A stretch of DNA of 64,000 nt from Solen grandis (lineage: Eukaryota; Mollusca; Bivalvia; Adapedonta; Solenidae), in assembly GCA_021229015.1 (NCBI GenBank), contig CM037777.1, positions 20,706,110 to 20,770,109 of the forward strand, written 5' to 3'. The notes under the pieces are model-generated. The model saw nothing but the letters and a program-made list of their open reading frames with translations, ran no database searches and was not told the origin of the DNA. Below are positions 24,810 to 36,059 of this stretch, one piece after another (the stretch's first letter is position 1; every line of letters begins with the position of its first letter). Made by a program: the position numbers and the translations under genes.

Positions 24810-25662
24810 CTATTTGAATATACAACAAAGGAACTGCATAAATTAACTTTTAAAAAACATTTTAAGTTATATAAATTTGATAATATGGAGGAAAAAGAGA
24901 TACACTAATGAATAACCTGAACAATCACTGAATGTGATTAATACCCTAGATGTTGAGTTGTGACAGGATGGGACAAAATAAGACCAATCATCTACATGGA
25001 ATTAATTTTTTAACATTTTTGAAAGAGGACCACCAAAGGAACATAGCTGAAAAGTTTAATGACAAGAAGTTGTCAGAATATGACAAAGCTTTCAGAGCAG
25101 ACCACTTTTCCAACAAGCTAAGAAGTCGATGAAATAAAAACAGCTAATACCCCTTTCATTTTCTTATTTTCCTAGAGTTGCAAAGATGATTTTCCAACTG
25201 ATCTATTTCGTCTCGACAGTCAAATCATTCTGATTGTTAAACCACTTGTGTGTGTGTGTGTACATGTGCATATACAAACACAATTAAATCGATGAAACTG
25301 CCCAATTTTCGATCTCATACATTTTATTTTCACATTCACTTTTAGATATCCAAAGTCAAAGTCACAAAAGGTAAAAAAAATTCCTCAAGCTAGTGCAAAC
25401 AAGGTGTTTTTTGGATTCCAAAGAAAAATTGACTAGATCCGTGTTAAAAATTTATAGGAACATGACCTTCATTTTATTATGATAAACATATGGACCAAAA
25501 ACTACTTAAATACGTCAACCTGTTGGGAAGTTAACACATGAACAAGGAGGGGTTGTGTGTGTGTGTTTTGCAATATTTAGGTCGAAAAGTTTACAGATTC
25601 TGTCCAAGGTCAAACTTAACCTTCACTTTATTGGGATTAACACGTGTACCAAAAATGTAGCA

Positions 25663-25795
25663 AGGTACAGGTATTTGGTGATAAATCAATAAGCAAGAAG
25701 ACATGTGACTTGATAGCTCAGTTGGTTGAGTGCAGGAACGGTATTCCCGAGGCCCTGGGTTCGTGTCCCGGTCAAATTTTTTCACCTCCTGTTAC
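25663..25795 (+). repeat. tRNA-like repeat, copy 1
   Basis: Contains GATAGCTCAGTTGGTTGAG (A-box-like D arm) and CTGGGTTCGTGTCCCGG (T arm with B box GGTTCGTGTCC). It is flanked by sequence (GGTACAGGTATTTGGTGATA and TTTTTTCACCTCCTGTTACA) that is shared with copy 2, so tRNA-like core and flanks were duplicated together. The acceptor stem pairs only partly, so I favour a SINE-type element or tRNA pseudogene. Confidence 0.65.
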
Positions 25796-25904
25796 ATTTG
25801 TTTGATATGGCTATTGCTTCGGCACCACAAGAATGTTTTCACAATGTTCTTCGTCTCTAAGAATTCAGGACAAATTCTTAATTTGGAGGGGGTATATGTA
25901 GTCG

Positions 25905-26043
25905 GGTACAGGTATTTGGTGATAAATAAATAGGCAAGAAGACATGTGACTTGATATCTCAGTCGGTAGAGTGCAGGAACGGTATTACTGAGGCCCTGGG
26001 TTCAAGTCCTAGTCGAATCATCGATTTTTTCACCACCTGTTAC
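25905..26043 (+). repeat. tRNA-like repeat, copy 2
   Basis: About 241 bases downstream of copy 1, with GATATCTCAGTCGGTAGAG and GGGTTCAAGTCC boxes. It is a few percent diverged from copy 1 and carries a different number of bases between the T arm and the TTTTTTCACC tail. Confidence 0.65.
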
Positions 26044-27351
26044 AAAAATAAATAAGAAATATCAGACAAGTTGTATTCAGCAAATTCTTTGTCAAAAGGG
26101 ACCATAAGTTTGTCTAAGGCCAAAAAAGAAAAAAATAGTTCCATTTCTGGTCTCCAGCGCATAAAAAAAGAGGGTCGGGTAAGTCGGGATTCTATTTATT
26201 TTATTTTTTTTTACATGAAACAAAAGGTAAAAAAGGGAAATATCTTTTTTAAAGGTGGAAAGATAAAAAGAAAACACTTAGGGTCGTTCATTGAAAAATG
26301 AGGGTTGGTCAGGAGACCATAAATGGAACTTTTTTTGGGGGGGGGGGGGGGGGCTAAGATTTACTGATTTTGCCCAAAATTGAACTTATCTTCATTGATT
26401 AAGAAAAAAACGTGTACCAAAAAAATTAAATCTGTCAACCCATTCGCGAGTTGTCACGTTATAGTAAAATTGAAGCTGAAAAGGGGCCATATCTGTGTCA
26501 AACATTTACAGATTTTGCCCAAAATTGGCCTTCATTTTATTAAGATTAACATGTGTACCAAACAATATTCAAATCTCTCCACCTGTTTAGGAGTTATCAT
26601 GCGTACAAGGTGTTTTTTTTTTTGCAAATTATAAGTTGAAAAGGGGCCAGTACTGTGTCAAAACACTACAAGCCCATCTGCACACCAAACAACATACCCC
26701 AATGTAACAGTTCTCTGAGGACTTTGTCCTGGCAAGCTAAGAACTAGACCAGCAGATAGTAAACTATTCCCCACACACTCCACCCCAATCTTACACAAAT
26801 CATTTTTGGAGCAATTTTTGTAATTACCATCACGCTAAAACAGAAGCTGTATTTTTTTTTTAGATATTGTTTCCATAACATTATTTTTTAACATTTGAAT
26901 TTGTTTATAATTAATAACTAGCCTAGGTTGAGATTTGCTAAAAACTTTGATTTATTTCTCAAAGTAAGTGCTGTATATCTACGGGACAGCCACTTTTTCA
27001 AAGGAAAATTAAAATTGGTTATTTCATCTTGAAGCACCAGAAGTTAATCCTTTTGCATTCATTGCTTTCAGATTCATTTTCCACTACTGGTAGAGCACGC
27101 TTACAGTAAGCTCATTTACTGGATACCAAAACATCACCTTTTAGGGAAAAAATATCCAGTATATTGGCAAATAATGATTAATATTTTCTTTAGTAGTAAG
27201 TGCTAAATATTGTGTTTGCACAATATGATATGCTTAAAATTAAAATTATACTGCAATGGATGTTGTCCAGGCCAAAATTACAAATGCAAACCTTCAGGAG
27301 CTTCAATGGACATCATCAGCACAACAATCCTTACTATTTAAGGCTACCTAC

Positions 27352-28026
27352 CTAATAAGCTTATGATTGGAATCAACATGCCAAAGTGCATTTGGAGCTG
27401 TAACACTGTATGTTCTCCTTTTTATTCTGTAATTCCTCATAAACATTTTTCTGACGAGGACTCCAAACGGGTCAACTCTACGCATGGCCTCTAAAACTCG
27501 GGTCTCTTGAATCCTAAAACCACCAGCTTTTAGATGTCCCAACACACTTTTATACCCAGAGTCAGGAAATTCTATCACTTTCTTGGATACAATCTCATCC
27601 AGTTCTGCATCACTTATTTGAGTATAAGAGTCTCTTATTGACAAGCCAAATTCCTGCATCCTGTTTATGATAGTTCTTCTACTGACTGACATTAAGTCTG
27701 CCATTTCATTTATTTTAAATCCATTTTCTATATAGTAAGACAATGTCTCTTCAGGAATTAAAAATGATGGCCTTCCTCTCTCATTACAATGTTTTAATTT
27801 TGGTTTTTTCCTTTGCATGACTTCATCTTTTTCAGTAAGATTATGCATAGCATTGATAATTAGATCATAAATTTCTTGGTAGTCAGTAAGTGTCATTGCC
27901 TCTAATTCCAGTAAAAATTGAACAATGTTTTCCAAATGAAACTCTAGATTTTCTGTTCTACAGTTTTCTACATCATCTGCAATCTTAAGTAACCTGTCAG
28001 CTATGACCTTCTTTACTTCTCTTGTC
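27352..28026 (-). CDS. DDE integrase exon 2 (HTH region and first catalytic Asp)
   Basis: 675-nt exon with acceptor ATTTTTTCCAG and donor TTAG|GTAGGT. An N-terminal helical region (residues about 10-95) is followed by GRPSFLIPEETLSYYIENG and MADLMSVSRRTIINRMQEFG, a helix-turn-helix likely to bind DNA. A linker containing DSGYKSVLGHLKAGG leads to RRTYSVTAPNALWHVDSNHK, holding the first catalytic Asp (D228). No ATG starts this frame, as expected for an internal exon. The protein would cut and join transposon DNA using two metal ions. Animal genomes contain many such integrase-core genes; the family name is not certain to me. Confidence 0.85.
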
Positions 28027-28447
28027 CTGGAAAAAATCAACAAGAAAGGAATGTACTGAAACTGGATTCTAACCAGACAGAGGAAATCAAAATGTATGAC
28101 ACATGTTTTTTTTTTCCAAATGTGCCATTGTTACAAAATCAGAGAGTCAATTATTTACATTTACAATAGACCTTAATCTTTAAGAACATAGTTTTGATGT
28201 TTTAGGCAACATAAAATGTCCCATATCTTATAACTTATTTCAAAATATATAAACCTTTAAATTCAATTCCCTGAAAATATATAAAGAAACAAACAAATTA
28301 TGGTACTTAATAAATTTTCTTTACACTGATTGGGAAATTACTTTCCATCCATGTGTCCTGAAATAGGTTAAATAGATACAATATACAGCACTCCTTGTAG
28401 CAGTTCACATGATCAGCTGGCAATATTCAAAAAGAAATCAATCTTAC

Positions 28448-28476
28448 TCATCATATTGATATCCATCCTCTGCCAT
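28448..28476 (-). CDS. DDE integrase exon 1 (start codon)
   Basis: A 29-nt exon encoding MAEDGYQYD plus two bases of the next codon, with donor GATGA|GTAAGA. It joins exon 2 in phase to give a Glu-Thr-Arg-Glu run. It provides the ATG missing from exon 2 and lies 421 bases upstream. Support is from splice-site quality and phase; a transcript would settle it. Confidence 0.6.
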
Positions 28477-28569
28477 ATTTGTTGGGAACACCTAATCTGC
28501 AATAAATGAATATATATCAACATGAATATCATGTAATACGAGTACTGATTGTTAAAATTTCTGTTAAGT

Positions 28570-28830
28570 TTATGATGTTATTAATGTTGGATTTAACATC
28601 CTACAAACATTATTTTATTAAATTGGAAACTTTCTACTTAGACCTATTTAGTGCTCCCACACTGCAGTATCAAGCCGCAGACATGATACAATCAGTTACA
28701 TTATCCAAACACTTGTCCAACCAGTCCTGGAGCAACCCTCTATATATTCTGAACCCTAAGCAAAGAGCTACCAGTGGCATTTTTAACAATTTTGGTATGT
28801 CCCAGTCAGGGATCAAACCAGCAAGCTAAC
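28570..28830 (-). repeat. SINE family A, near full length
   Basis: Read on the minus strand it runs from GTTTGATCCCTGACTGGGAC, with the B-box-like GGTTTGATCCC, through CCAGGACTGGTTGGACAAG and TGATACTGCAGTGTGGGAGC to a GTTAAATCCAACATTAA end. It matches 7215-7420 and 36144-36320 and the opposite strand of 39448-39653. It is inserted just upstream of the integrase start. Confidence 0.7.
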
Positions 28831-29454
28831 AAACCTGGGGCTAATTCTAACTCCTCAGCTTTTTAAATGTTTGTTTCCTTAGAAATTTCAACTTTTCTTT
28901 TCATCAATCAATCATCATTCGAAACGTGGTTTGGAGCAGTGGTAATATACATCGCAATGAATCCTAACGCTGCAGGTTCGTATCCCATTAGGATCAAGAA
29001 TTCTTATGAACTAGCAAAAAGTACTTGTCCAACCCAGGAAATCTACATCGTTCCCACATAAGTTAATATTCACACTCTTGATATTACCCTGTTCGTATAA
29101 TTATGATATATGTATACCTTTTTATAACACACCTGCAAAACCTATTTTTCAAAAAAGTGCTTTTTTTCAGGTAGCATGTTTTCAGTTAAGCAATGAAAAT
29201 AGAAAGTTCCACAGCTGACATTCCCTTTTACATTTTATCTCACAGGGATGCAAATTCAATTTTTATTTACATGCTACAATGATAAAAAATAGAATCCATT
29301 AAGATGTGTTGATTCATTGTACCCTCAAGCCAGCCTCACTGAATTACATTAATGTGCACAATAGTGATATTTAAGTTGGAAAAAAAATGTCAACCACTAG
29401 TTTGAAAACAATGTAAGACGTCCATACATTATAATTAAGGACTTGACTATTTGA

Positions 29455-29545
29455 GTTTACCGTCGCTTTGACAGTATTTAAGTTATATAGCGACATCAAG
29501 CTAATTACAGTTGGAGGAAGACCCCGGATGCCTCCATGTTGAGCA
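29455..29545 (-). repeat. SINE family B, left fragment of an interrupted copy
   Basis: ACCGTCGCTTTGACAG, ATATAGCGACATCAAGCTAAT and GGAGGAAGACCCC match the complete copy at 38815-39052. The match breaks off just before 29551, where the inverted-repeat element starts. Confidence 0.7.
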
Positions 29546-29550
29546 GTTAT

Positions 29551-30238
29551 AGTCAAAACGTACCCACTATTAAAACGTACCCAACTCAAAACGTACCCAA
29601 ATGTTGGTCAAAATGTACCCACCTATTAATTGGTCATAATGAGCCCAAGTTAAATTAATTTTTATGACTGTGTTTTTAAAGTACAATTAATATGTTTAAA
29701 TGTAATGTTTATCAGTTAAAGTTATATGTTTTTATATTATTTCATGAATGCCTTCAAAAATATTCCATAAGTTTTAATGATAAACACATCAAAATAAAAA
29801 TCAGAAAAATATTTCATTCTTTCAAACAATCATATACCAGAATTAAAAGCTGCGAATACAAGAATTCAATGTAAGTGTGAAGAGCATAATCACTTCGCAA
29901 TTAATGAAATGCTACGGGTGAACATGTTTTACTTGATTGGTGTAATCTGATTCATTTAAAGTTGTTTATAATTCAATTAAGACAAAAAGCCGAAATACAC
30001 AATTGTAGAAATCAAATTATACGGGTAATCATTTATTAAATTGAAACTGAATTCAATTCAAATTAAGTTTTACACATGAATTATAAAAGAATGTTTTATT
30101 CAAAAATTAAAAGTATATTTATTAAATTGTTTGAGAATATTGATATTAATAATTTGATATATCATAAATAAGAAAGAAATTCTTAGGTACGTTTTGACCT
30201 AAAAATTGGGTACGTTTTGGTTTGGGTACGTTTTGACT
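29551..30238. mobile_element. 688-bp non-autonomous element with GTACGTTTT inverted repeats
   Basis: The ends AGTCAAAACGTACCCA (29551-29566) and TGGGTACGTTTTGACT (30223-30238) are perfect 16-bp inverted repeats. Three further AAAACGTACCC-like words follow inside the left end (to about 29622) and two more inside the right end, giving subterminal motif arrays. The middle is AT-rich with no credible ORF. It separates two pieces of one SINE, so it inserted after the SINE. No target duplication is obvious between GAGCAGTTAT and CGCTCCCTAG. Confidence 0.75.
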
Positions 30239-30290
30239 CGCTCCCTAGAACCCCCGACCTACCGCAAGCCAAATAAGGACTTAGTTTTGC
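30239..30290 (-). repeat. SINE family B, right fragment of the interrupted copy
   Basis: GAACCCCCGACCTACCGCAA and GCCA continue the SINE that was interrupted at 29550; in the intact copy at 38815 the two pieces are contiguous apart from about 20 bases. Confidence 0.65.
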
Positions 30291-32206
30291 ACTTCGATGA
30301 TTTTTTTTAATTACTGAAGATCACGACTGTTTCTTGTGTCAGTCGGAACTGTGTAATATCAAAATTATACCTGATCATGAGTATGTATGAACAGGCTGTT
30401 AGATTAGACATATAAATATATCTGTCTATGCTGGTATGAACTAGTTTCCCAGCAAACGTAAAATTAATAAATTCTTCATCTGCATAAAGTTAATAAATTA
30501 CTTAAATCCAATTGGATTATTCAGAAAAAGCTGAAGTACACATCTGTGTACCTGTAATCTGATATCATACTACTTTCGGTTTGGCGATATCTCCTACGCA
30601 AAAGCGTGACAACCAGTACAAAAAATAGCTTGTCGCGCCGAGTTGATGTGACTGAAAAAGCTGGTACTGTAAAATGTTCGTTTGGGACTTAAGTTATGAT
30701 AATACTTACCAATACTTTTCTGTGTGCAGGCCAAAAACCTCTCCCTTCAGGTACTGCATATCACGAGCCGATGTAAATGACAAACATCACGCATGCGATC
30801 TAGATACTGTTCGTAGTTTCGTATCACAAAATATATTTGCTAAATAGAGTTTTATGTATTTCGTGATAAATATAAAGTTTTTTTTCTCAAATTTTTACTT
30901 TTATATTATATTTCAACTCCTGTTATGCAAATAAATCTATATTTTTCATGGACACAATATATTACGGAGATATACGATCATCCCGTAATTTCCCGGAGTT
31001 CTAGGCATTCAGTTGCCTCCCCTGAGTAAGAAGAATGCAGGATTTTGATCCTACGAATTGAATTTTCTTTAATTATTCTGCCTCAAATGGGACAGTATGA
31101 ACGACAATTTAACGAAAAACAAACGTCACACTGATGGTTGCTCCACAAAACTTTTAGATATTTTCAAATCAATTTATGACACATAATAGCCAAACCAAAT
31201 TACTGAAGCAAGATACAAAACGGCATAAGTCAGTAGACGGCATTGATAAACGCACTTAACATAATGATGCATATCACTTGTCAGTATGGCAAAGACAGAA
31301 CTTCACAAGTAAACATGGACTTGTAAGAAGGAAGGATGTAATATTTGCCCTAATTCTGTTCCATATATTTTTTTGTACCGACCCTAATTTTTTCCCTTTT
31401 TATTTGGATTATCACGGTTGAAGAAGAAATGAAAGATTGTTATTCAAGATTATAATATTTGCTTCCTTTTGATGTAGATTTGCATTTTAATATAAATCTT
31501 ATAAACTCTAGGCAAACGGTGCTTTCATCTTTTCTTGTAACAACCTTGTTAACGCAAGGGTGAAAAGGATTTATAACATTGGGTTTATTTAAAATCTTAT
31601 CCTCGCTCATTAAATTTACTTTGATACACAAAAGAAATGCTGCGACAACCCTGTTCCCTCAGCGCTGTCAACACTTTGATTTGTACACAGTCGTATAAAG
31701 TGACGTCACACATATGTAGGTCAGTGTTACAGGTAAAGGGTTGAATCAAATATTCCTCCGCGTGGTAACGGTACTCACGCAATATCATAGAGATTTTTTT
31801 TTTCAGCGATTCTGATTGGATGACGTAAAATATCTACGCATGCAACTTTCCACAATCTGTCGATACCAATTTCACGTCATTAATTCAGATCGCTTGATTC
31901 AAAATCCCCCCCCCCCAACCGGAAGCTGATAGTGGCGAAGACCATACCATATATAAAATGGATATCAGACACACTGACTGATCGAACCGTGCAAAGAATA
32001 TGATGACTTTGAATAAGCGGTATAAAAAAGAAAGGAAACGTCATTCCAGAAAGAAATAATCAAATAAAAAGGAAAGAAAAAAGTAAGATATCAACGTTTT
32101 ATAGCTATAGCATAGATAAATTGCAATGTTCAAGACGTTTAACAAAACACCTCATGTAAATTTCAACCTTTATTATATGCACATATCAATATATCTATAC
32201 CTATAT
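30291..32206. other. Intergenic, nothing recognised
   Basis: AT-rich DNA downstream of the first acetyltransferase gene. Overlapping short minus-strand frames at 31440-31788 lack domains. A C8-9 run lies near 31905. Confidence 0.4.
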
Positions 32207-32647
32207 TTATCTAGCTGAGTGCTTTGAAGTCATTTTGATGAGCTGGTCTCCTTTCAACGAGTAGTGTTGATACGCTGAGGTCTCGGTCATATTTTCAGCT
32301 CCACATCGACTGTAGAATCCCCTAGCTTCCTTGTTCCAACTTAAACATGTCCAGTCTACACGACAACATTTCTTCCCCACAGCCACTCTTGCTACTTCCG
32401 CCATAAGACTGGTTCCAACTTTAAAATTCCGGTATTGCGGTTTCACGTAAATGTCTTCCAGAAATAAGTAGTACCCGTCGAATGTGGAGAAGGAAAAGCC
32501 GTACAGTGCATACCCCATTATTTTGCTCGATGCGGTTTGCTCTGCTATGACGCAGTGCATACTTTTGTCTGGTCCAAATACGTGCTGTTGAAACTCGTTC
32601 ATTCCGATGCCAGGAAATTGAGCCAAATCTTGGTGAAGTGCTAACTC
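32207..32647 (-). CDS. Spermidine/spermine N-acetyltransferase-like (copy A), exon 2
   Basis: Main exon of a GNAT-fold acetyltransferase, 146 codons plus stop; with exon 1 the protein is 169 residues (human SAT1 is 171). Acceptor is a T-rich tract ending TTTAAAG. Visible blocks: CVIAEQTASSKIMGYALYGF (strand 4), YLFLEDIYVKPQYRNFKVGT (SAT1-like LED plus the acetyl-CoA loop) and ARGFYSRCGAE, with the Tyr equivalent to SAT1 Y140. The acid equivalent to SAT1 E92 is kept. The usual R-x-x-G-x-G pyrophosphate loop is altered to R-N-F-K-V-G, and copy B shows the same change. The likely reaction is acetyl-CoA-dependent N-acetylation of a polyamine or thialysine in the cytosol. Confidence 0.88.
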   Translation of the reverse strand, partial: ELALHQDLAQFPGIGMNEFQQHVFGPDKSMHCVIAEQTASSKIMGYALYGFSFSTFDGYYLFLEDIYVKPQYRNFKVGTSLMAEVARVAVGKKCCRVDWTCLSWNKEARGFYSRCGAENMTETSAYQHYSLKGDQLIKMTSKHSAR

Positions 32648-32744
32648 CTTTAAAAAAAAAAAAATCACCATGCATTTAATGTAAACACTATGCTTTACTG
32701 TTATAAAAGAAGAATCATCCTATAGACCAGAGTAGGGTGAATCT

Positions 32745-33310
32745 TCGATTATACTCCGATCAAGAGATCGAGAACTGGTTTGTCTCGATGGATTCCAGAC
32801 ACGAACAATTTTGGCAGTACAAGAAGTTGATCTGAATTTTAAAATTGTATATATATAGTTTGATCATGATGAACAAAAGAAAAGTTCGATTATCGATTAA
32901 TACCGGGTCGTCTCGACCTCGACACGATCGCATCCCGATCGCTAACCGATAAACGCGATCCCTATCCGATCCCACTGCTTATCGAATCAACTCGATCATC
33001 CGCGATCTGTTCCGGCCACCTCGCTTGATATTGCTACGGCTTTCCGGCTTAACATTTAGACATGCAGGGGTCGAGTAGGGATTGTGAAACAAAAACATCG
33101 AGAACCAATCGAGTATTGGTCGAGAAACGGTCGAGTATTGGTCGAACAGAGGTCGAGTTGATCTGAAAACAATCGTGAAAAGGTATAGTTTGGTCGGTCA
33201 GAAAAAGATTAGAGATTGGAGTGTTTGTCGGGTTGAAGTCGTAGAGGAGTCGTGAATGGTCGTATGGAGGTCGTATGCGATCGAGTAGCGGTCGGGAAGT
33301 GTCGTAAACA
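32745..33310. repeat. GATCG/GGTCGA-rich inverted array in the copy A intron
   Basis: The left arm (about 32745-33010) is dense in CGATC, CGACC and CTCGA words; the right arm (33069-33310) is dense in GGTCGA, GTCGAG and GGTCGT, the complementary forms. This makes a degenerate inverted repeat several hundred bases long, unusually CpG-rich for this AT-rich region. No coding frame of note. Confidence 0.6.
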
Positions 33311-34179
33311 GGCCTTCATCAAGCAATTAGTTTGGGAATTGGTTATATCGGGACAATCAAGTTAATCTGATTGGTTGTGGGAACCCATCTTAATAATGAA
33401 GTAAATTGTTTGTGTGTTTTTGTCTCCACTTTGCGATTCGTTGCTGTTAGAAATAAACACCGATGTATAAAGAGAGAGGGGGTTGGAAGGGGAACATGCT
33501 CTCCCCGATGTTCTTAAAGAAAATGTCAAATAGTCGACCAATATTTCTTTTGCAATACACAAGAACTTCAAATATAAATATTTTCTAAATGTACATAAAT
33601 GTATTTTGAGCTGGTGGTCTTTTCATTAAGAATACATTTTTGGTAGCAGGTGACTTTTTAAATAGAACTAACACTAAATATAAAATGTTTGTAGTAAGAA
33701 AGGCGGAAATTTACTAAATGTTACGTACAACAAAACAAATCATAATGAAACATCTGACCTTGCCTTGACATGGATACGCAATATTTCACGAGATAGCGTT
33801 ACGACTAGGTCACTGTCTGCATAAAGATATTTAAAGTGCAGGAATGATAGGTGACTATGACTATGTGTATACATAAACTCATACATCAAGTTCACATACA
33901 CAAGGTTAATGTTAAATCTGTAAAATTAATTTATATAAAAATTGTGTCAGTTTGTGATATTTAACATACGACTCCACTTAACACTCAAATTATTCATGGT
34001 AATGAATAAAACAATTTCGTCGGAGACTTTTTTTGATTTCTGCCAACCAATATGTCATAATAATAGTTTTTTACTAAGGATTGCCTTAGATCGTCATGTA
34101 TGTATAATTTGTACGTATGTAAAGTCATAATTTGTTTCTGATGTTTGAAGTTATTACCACCTATAATTAGCCCTCTGGA

Positions 34180-34300
34180 CGTTTCCTCGGTTGGACCAGT
34201 ACTTTGCGACTTGGAAATCATGAAAATTTCTAGGCTCAAACGGGGTTCGAACCCACAACCTTTGGATCCACATGTACATTACCACTGGATTACATCGCCA
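34180..34300 (-). repeat. tRNA-derived SINE head, minus strand
   Basis: Read on the minus strand it has TAATCCAGTGGTAATG (A-box-like) and GGGTTCGAACCCCG (B box), then a GAGCCTAGAAATTTTCATGA tail. Located in the intron of acetyltransferase copy A. Confidence 0.6.
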
Positions 34301-34751
34301 GTACATAGAGCTTGGGTTTGGCGCACATCAAAAATGGTCGATTTTCTAAATAACGGGGAAATGCATGTAGGCATTATGATTGGCCCAACAAAGACAAACA
34401 TATCCGTGCCGTCGGCAAGATAAATTAATCAAACATTAAATGTCGCCAAAATGTTGTTTTTTTTTCCAAAATTATTTTAACTAGGTAGTGTACCATTGTT
34501 TTGCACTAAAACCTCGACATATAATATTTGTACAGTAAAAAAAAATCGTTGACATTAGAATTCGTTAGTATATAGTTATGACAGATTATATTCGATAAAA
34601 CACGATGTCTATACAAAATATTTATAAAAACAGTCACGAAATGAAGAAAGAAAATATTCCTCACGAAATTTAACCTTTCAAAAGTCAAAGACTTAAGAAT
34701 GTCAATTTAGATAAGACAAACCGTAGGTTGTTTCATATAGAAAATACCTAC

Positions 34752-34820
34752 CGTAACCATAGAGACGAGTTCCTCTAAATCAGCTGCAGTCCCGTCACGT
34801 ATACAAATCCTTTCATCCAT
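34752..34820 (-). CDS. Spermidine/spermine N-acetyltransferase-like (copy A), exon 1
   Basis: A 69-nt exon of 23 codons, MDERICIRDGTAADLEELVS and MVT, ending at ACG|GTAGGT in phase 0. The I-R-x-x-x-x-x-D pattern is the first strand and helix of the SAT1 fold. It is too short to stand out alone, but copy B has the same exon with 15 of 23 residues alike, the same length and the same phase. The intron to exon 2 is 2.1 kb. Confidence 0.88.
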
Positions 34821-34994
34821 TGTTAACCCTTTCAAGCGTCCTTAGACGGAAGTGCAGTAGTCAAATGTCTGAATTATGCTGTGCTGTAAATTGAACAACT
34901 TGCACGGCGCAGATTGATAAGGCAAAAGAAATCTGATAAGGGAAATAATTTACTCTCGGAAACATAGAGTAGTTTCCCTTTTGAGCTTCTCATA

Positions 34995-35125
34995 GTTTAT
35001 CATAATGACGCTCCGTGGGAACGCACTTTGGGGTTTAACGCACTTTCGGGTCTGACTCCAAAGTGCGATACGCACTTTAGTGTCATAACTAAATCGGATA
35101 GTAGCAAATCCGACGCACTTTCCGG
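34995..35125. repeat. Cluster of CGCACTTT/AAAGTGCG words, left
   Basis: Five or more copies of ACGCACTTT or its reverse complement, in mixed orientation, within 130 bases, some followed by GGGGT or CCGGTCTGA. A related cluster lies at 36470-36580 in the other orientation. Confidence 0.55.
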
Positions 35126-35750
35126 TCTGATCTTTGAGCATGTGTTTAAGAAATAGCATGCATATGAGTGAAAGGAAGCGATTTCCAAGACTCTTTTTTT
35201 TTTTTGCCTGACTTGTCAGTTCGCTGACATAAAATGATTTAAGGAGTGTTATGGGAGATGATGGTGCGAATTTTTATTTACATCAATAAACAATCATATG
35301 CCTCTCGTTCAACACCTCGATATTATTTTCTTAGACTAATTTGATATAGAAATACTGAAATATAAATACATCACTTAATCTAGCCTTATCTATGCACACC
35401 GAAAGTCTTTTCAATTTCTAAAACGTACCGGTATTTACCCTCTCATCATCATCATCATCATCATTATCATCATCATCTTGATCATCATAATCATACTGAA
35501 GAACTGTTTTATATCTTACTGAACAAAGACTAAAATGCCATTTTATGCGGAGAGTTAGTGATTTAGGACTAATTTTATGAATATTTGTTTTTATATTTGA
35601 TTTCAGCCATATTAATTTAGATACAATATTATCAATAACAATAATATGAACTTAACTGAGAGTATATTCTCATTGACTGTTAGAAGTTCAAGATGGGCTG
35701 GTCATATACTTTTACTAGTAGCATTTGCAACAAGTTAGGAGATTAATGTC

Positions 35751-35752
<2 letters not shown>

Positions 35753-35815
<63 letters not shown>
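35753..35815. repeat. TA microsatellite
   Basis: About 30 TA dinucleotides without interruption. Confidence 0.95.
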
Positions 35816-35818
<3 letters not shown>

Positions 35819-35911
35819 ATTGTATTTTATTGAAATGAATTAAAATGATTAAGATCTGGATATATATTTATCCAGGGAATGCAATTATGATAAAAATTAG
35901 TGTTACAGATT

Positions 35912-36019
35912 TGTGTGTGTGTGTGAGTGTGTGTGTGTGTCTGTGTGGATGGATAAGCGGATGTGTATATCATACATAATTAGTATGTAGACGGATAACA
36001 ATGGTGTTATTTTTTTTAT

Positions 36020-36059
<40 letters not shown>

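Larger units (their letters stand above)
24810..27351 (-). repeat. Intron 2 of the integrase gene, repeat-filled
   Basis: Between 25340 and 26700 a unit of about 120-250 bp recurs, with words such as TTTACAGATTTTGCCCAAAAT, CTTCATTTTATTAAGATTAA and ACGTGTACCAAAAA. It includes the two tRNA-like copies listed separately and a G run at 26337-26353. The rest is AT-rich without genes. Confidence 0.55.
19258..28476. mobile_element. Candidate integrase transposon with HECT/UBZ cargo (remnant)
   Basis: Two gene remnants converge tail to tail here: UBZ finger plus HECT N-lobe on the plus strand (19258-22890) and a four-exon DDE integrase on the minus strand (28476-23788). Both have standard GT-AG introns and both are damaged (truncation, one stop codon), as expected of a decaying mobile element. 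I could not find terminal inverted repeats or a target duplication; the left side is obscured by the gap. That the two genes belong to one element is inference from their pairing. Superfamily is uncertain; an IS3-like eukaryotic group (IS3EU) is one possibility. Confidence 0.45.

Noticed and set aside
25699..25770. Functional tRNA gene
   Set aside because: A and B boxes are present, but the acceptor stem pairs only partly and the same sequence is duplicated with its flanks, so it is treated as a tRNA-derived repeat.
32421..32675. Second minus-strand frame over copy A exon 2
   Set aside because: Alternative frame of the real acetyltransferase exon; it crosses the splice acceptor and has no family match.
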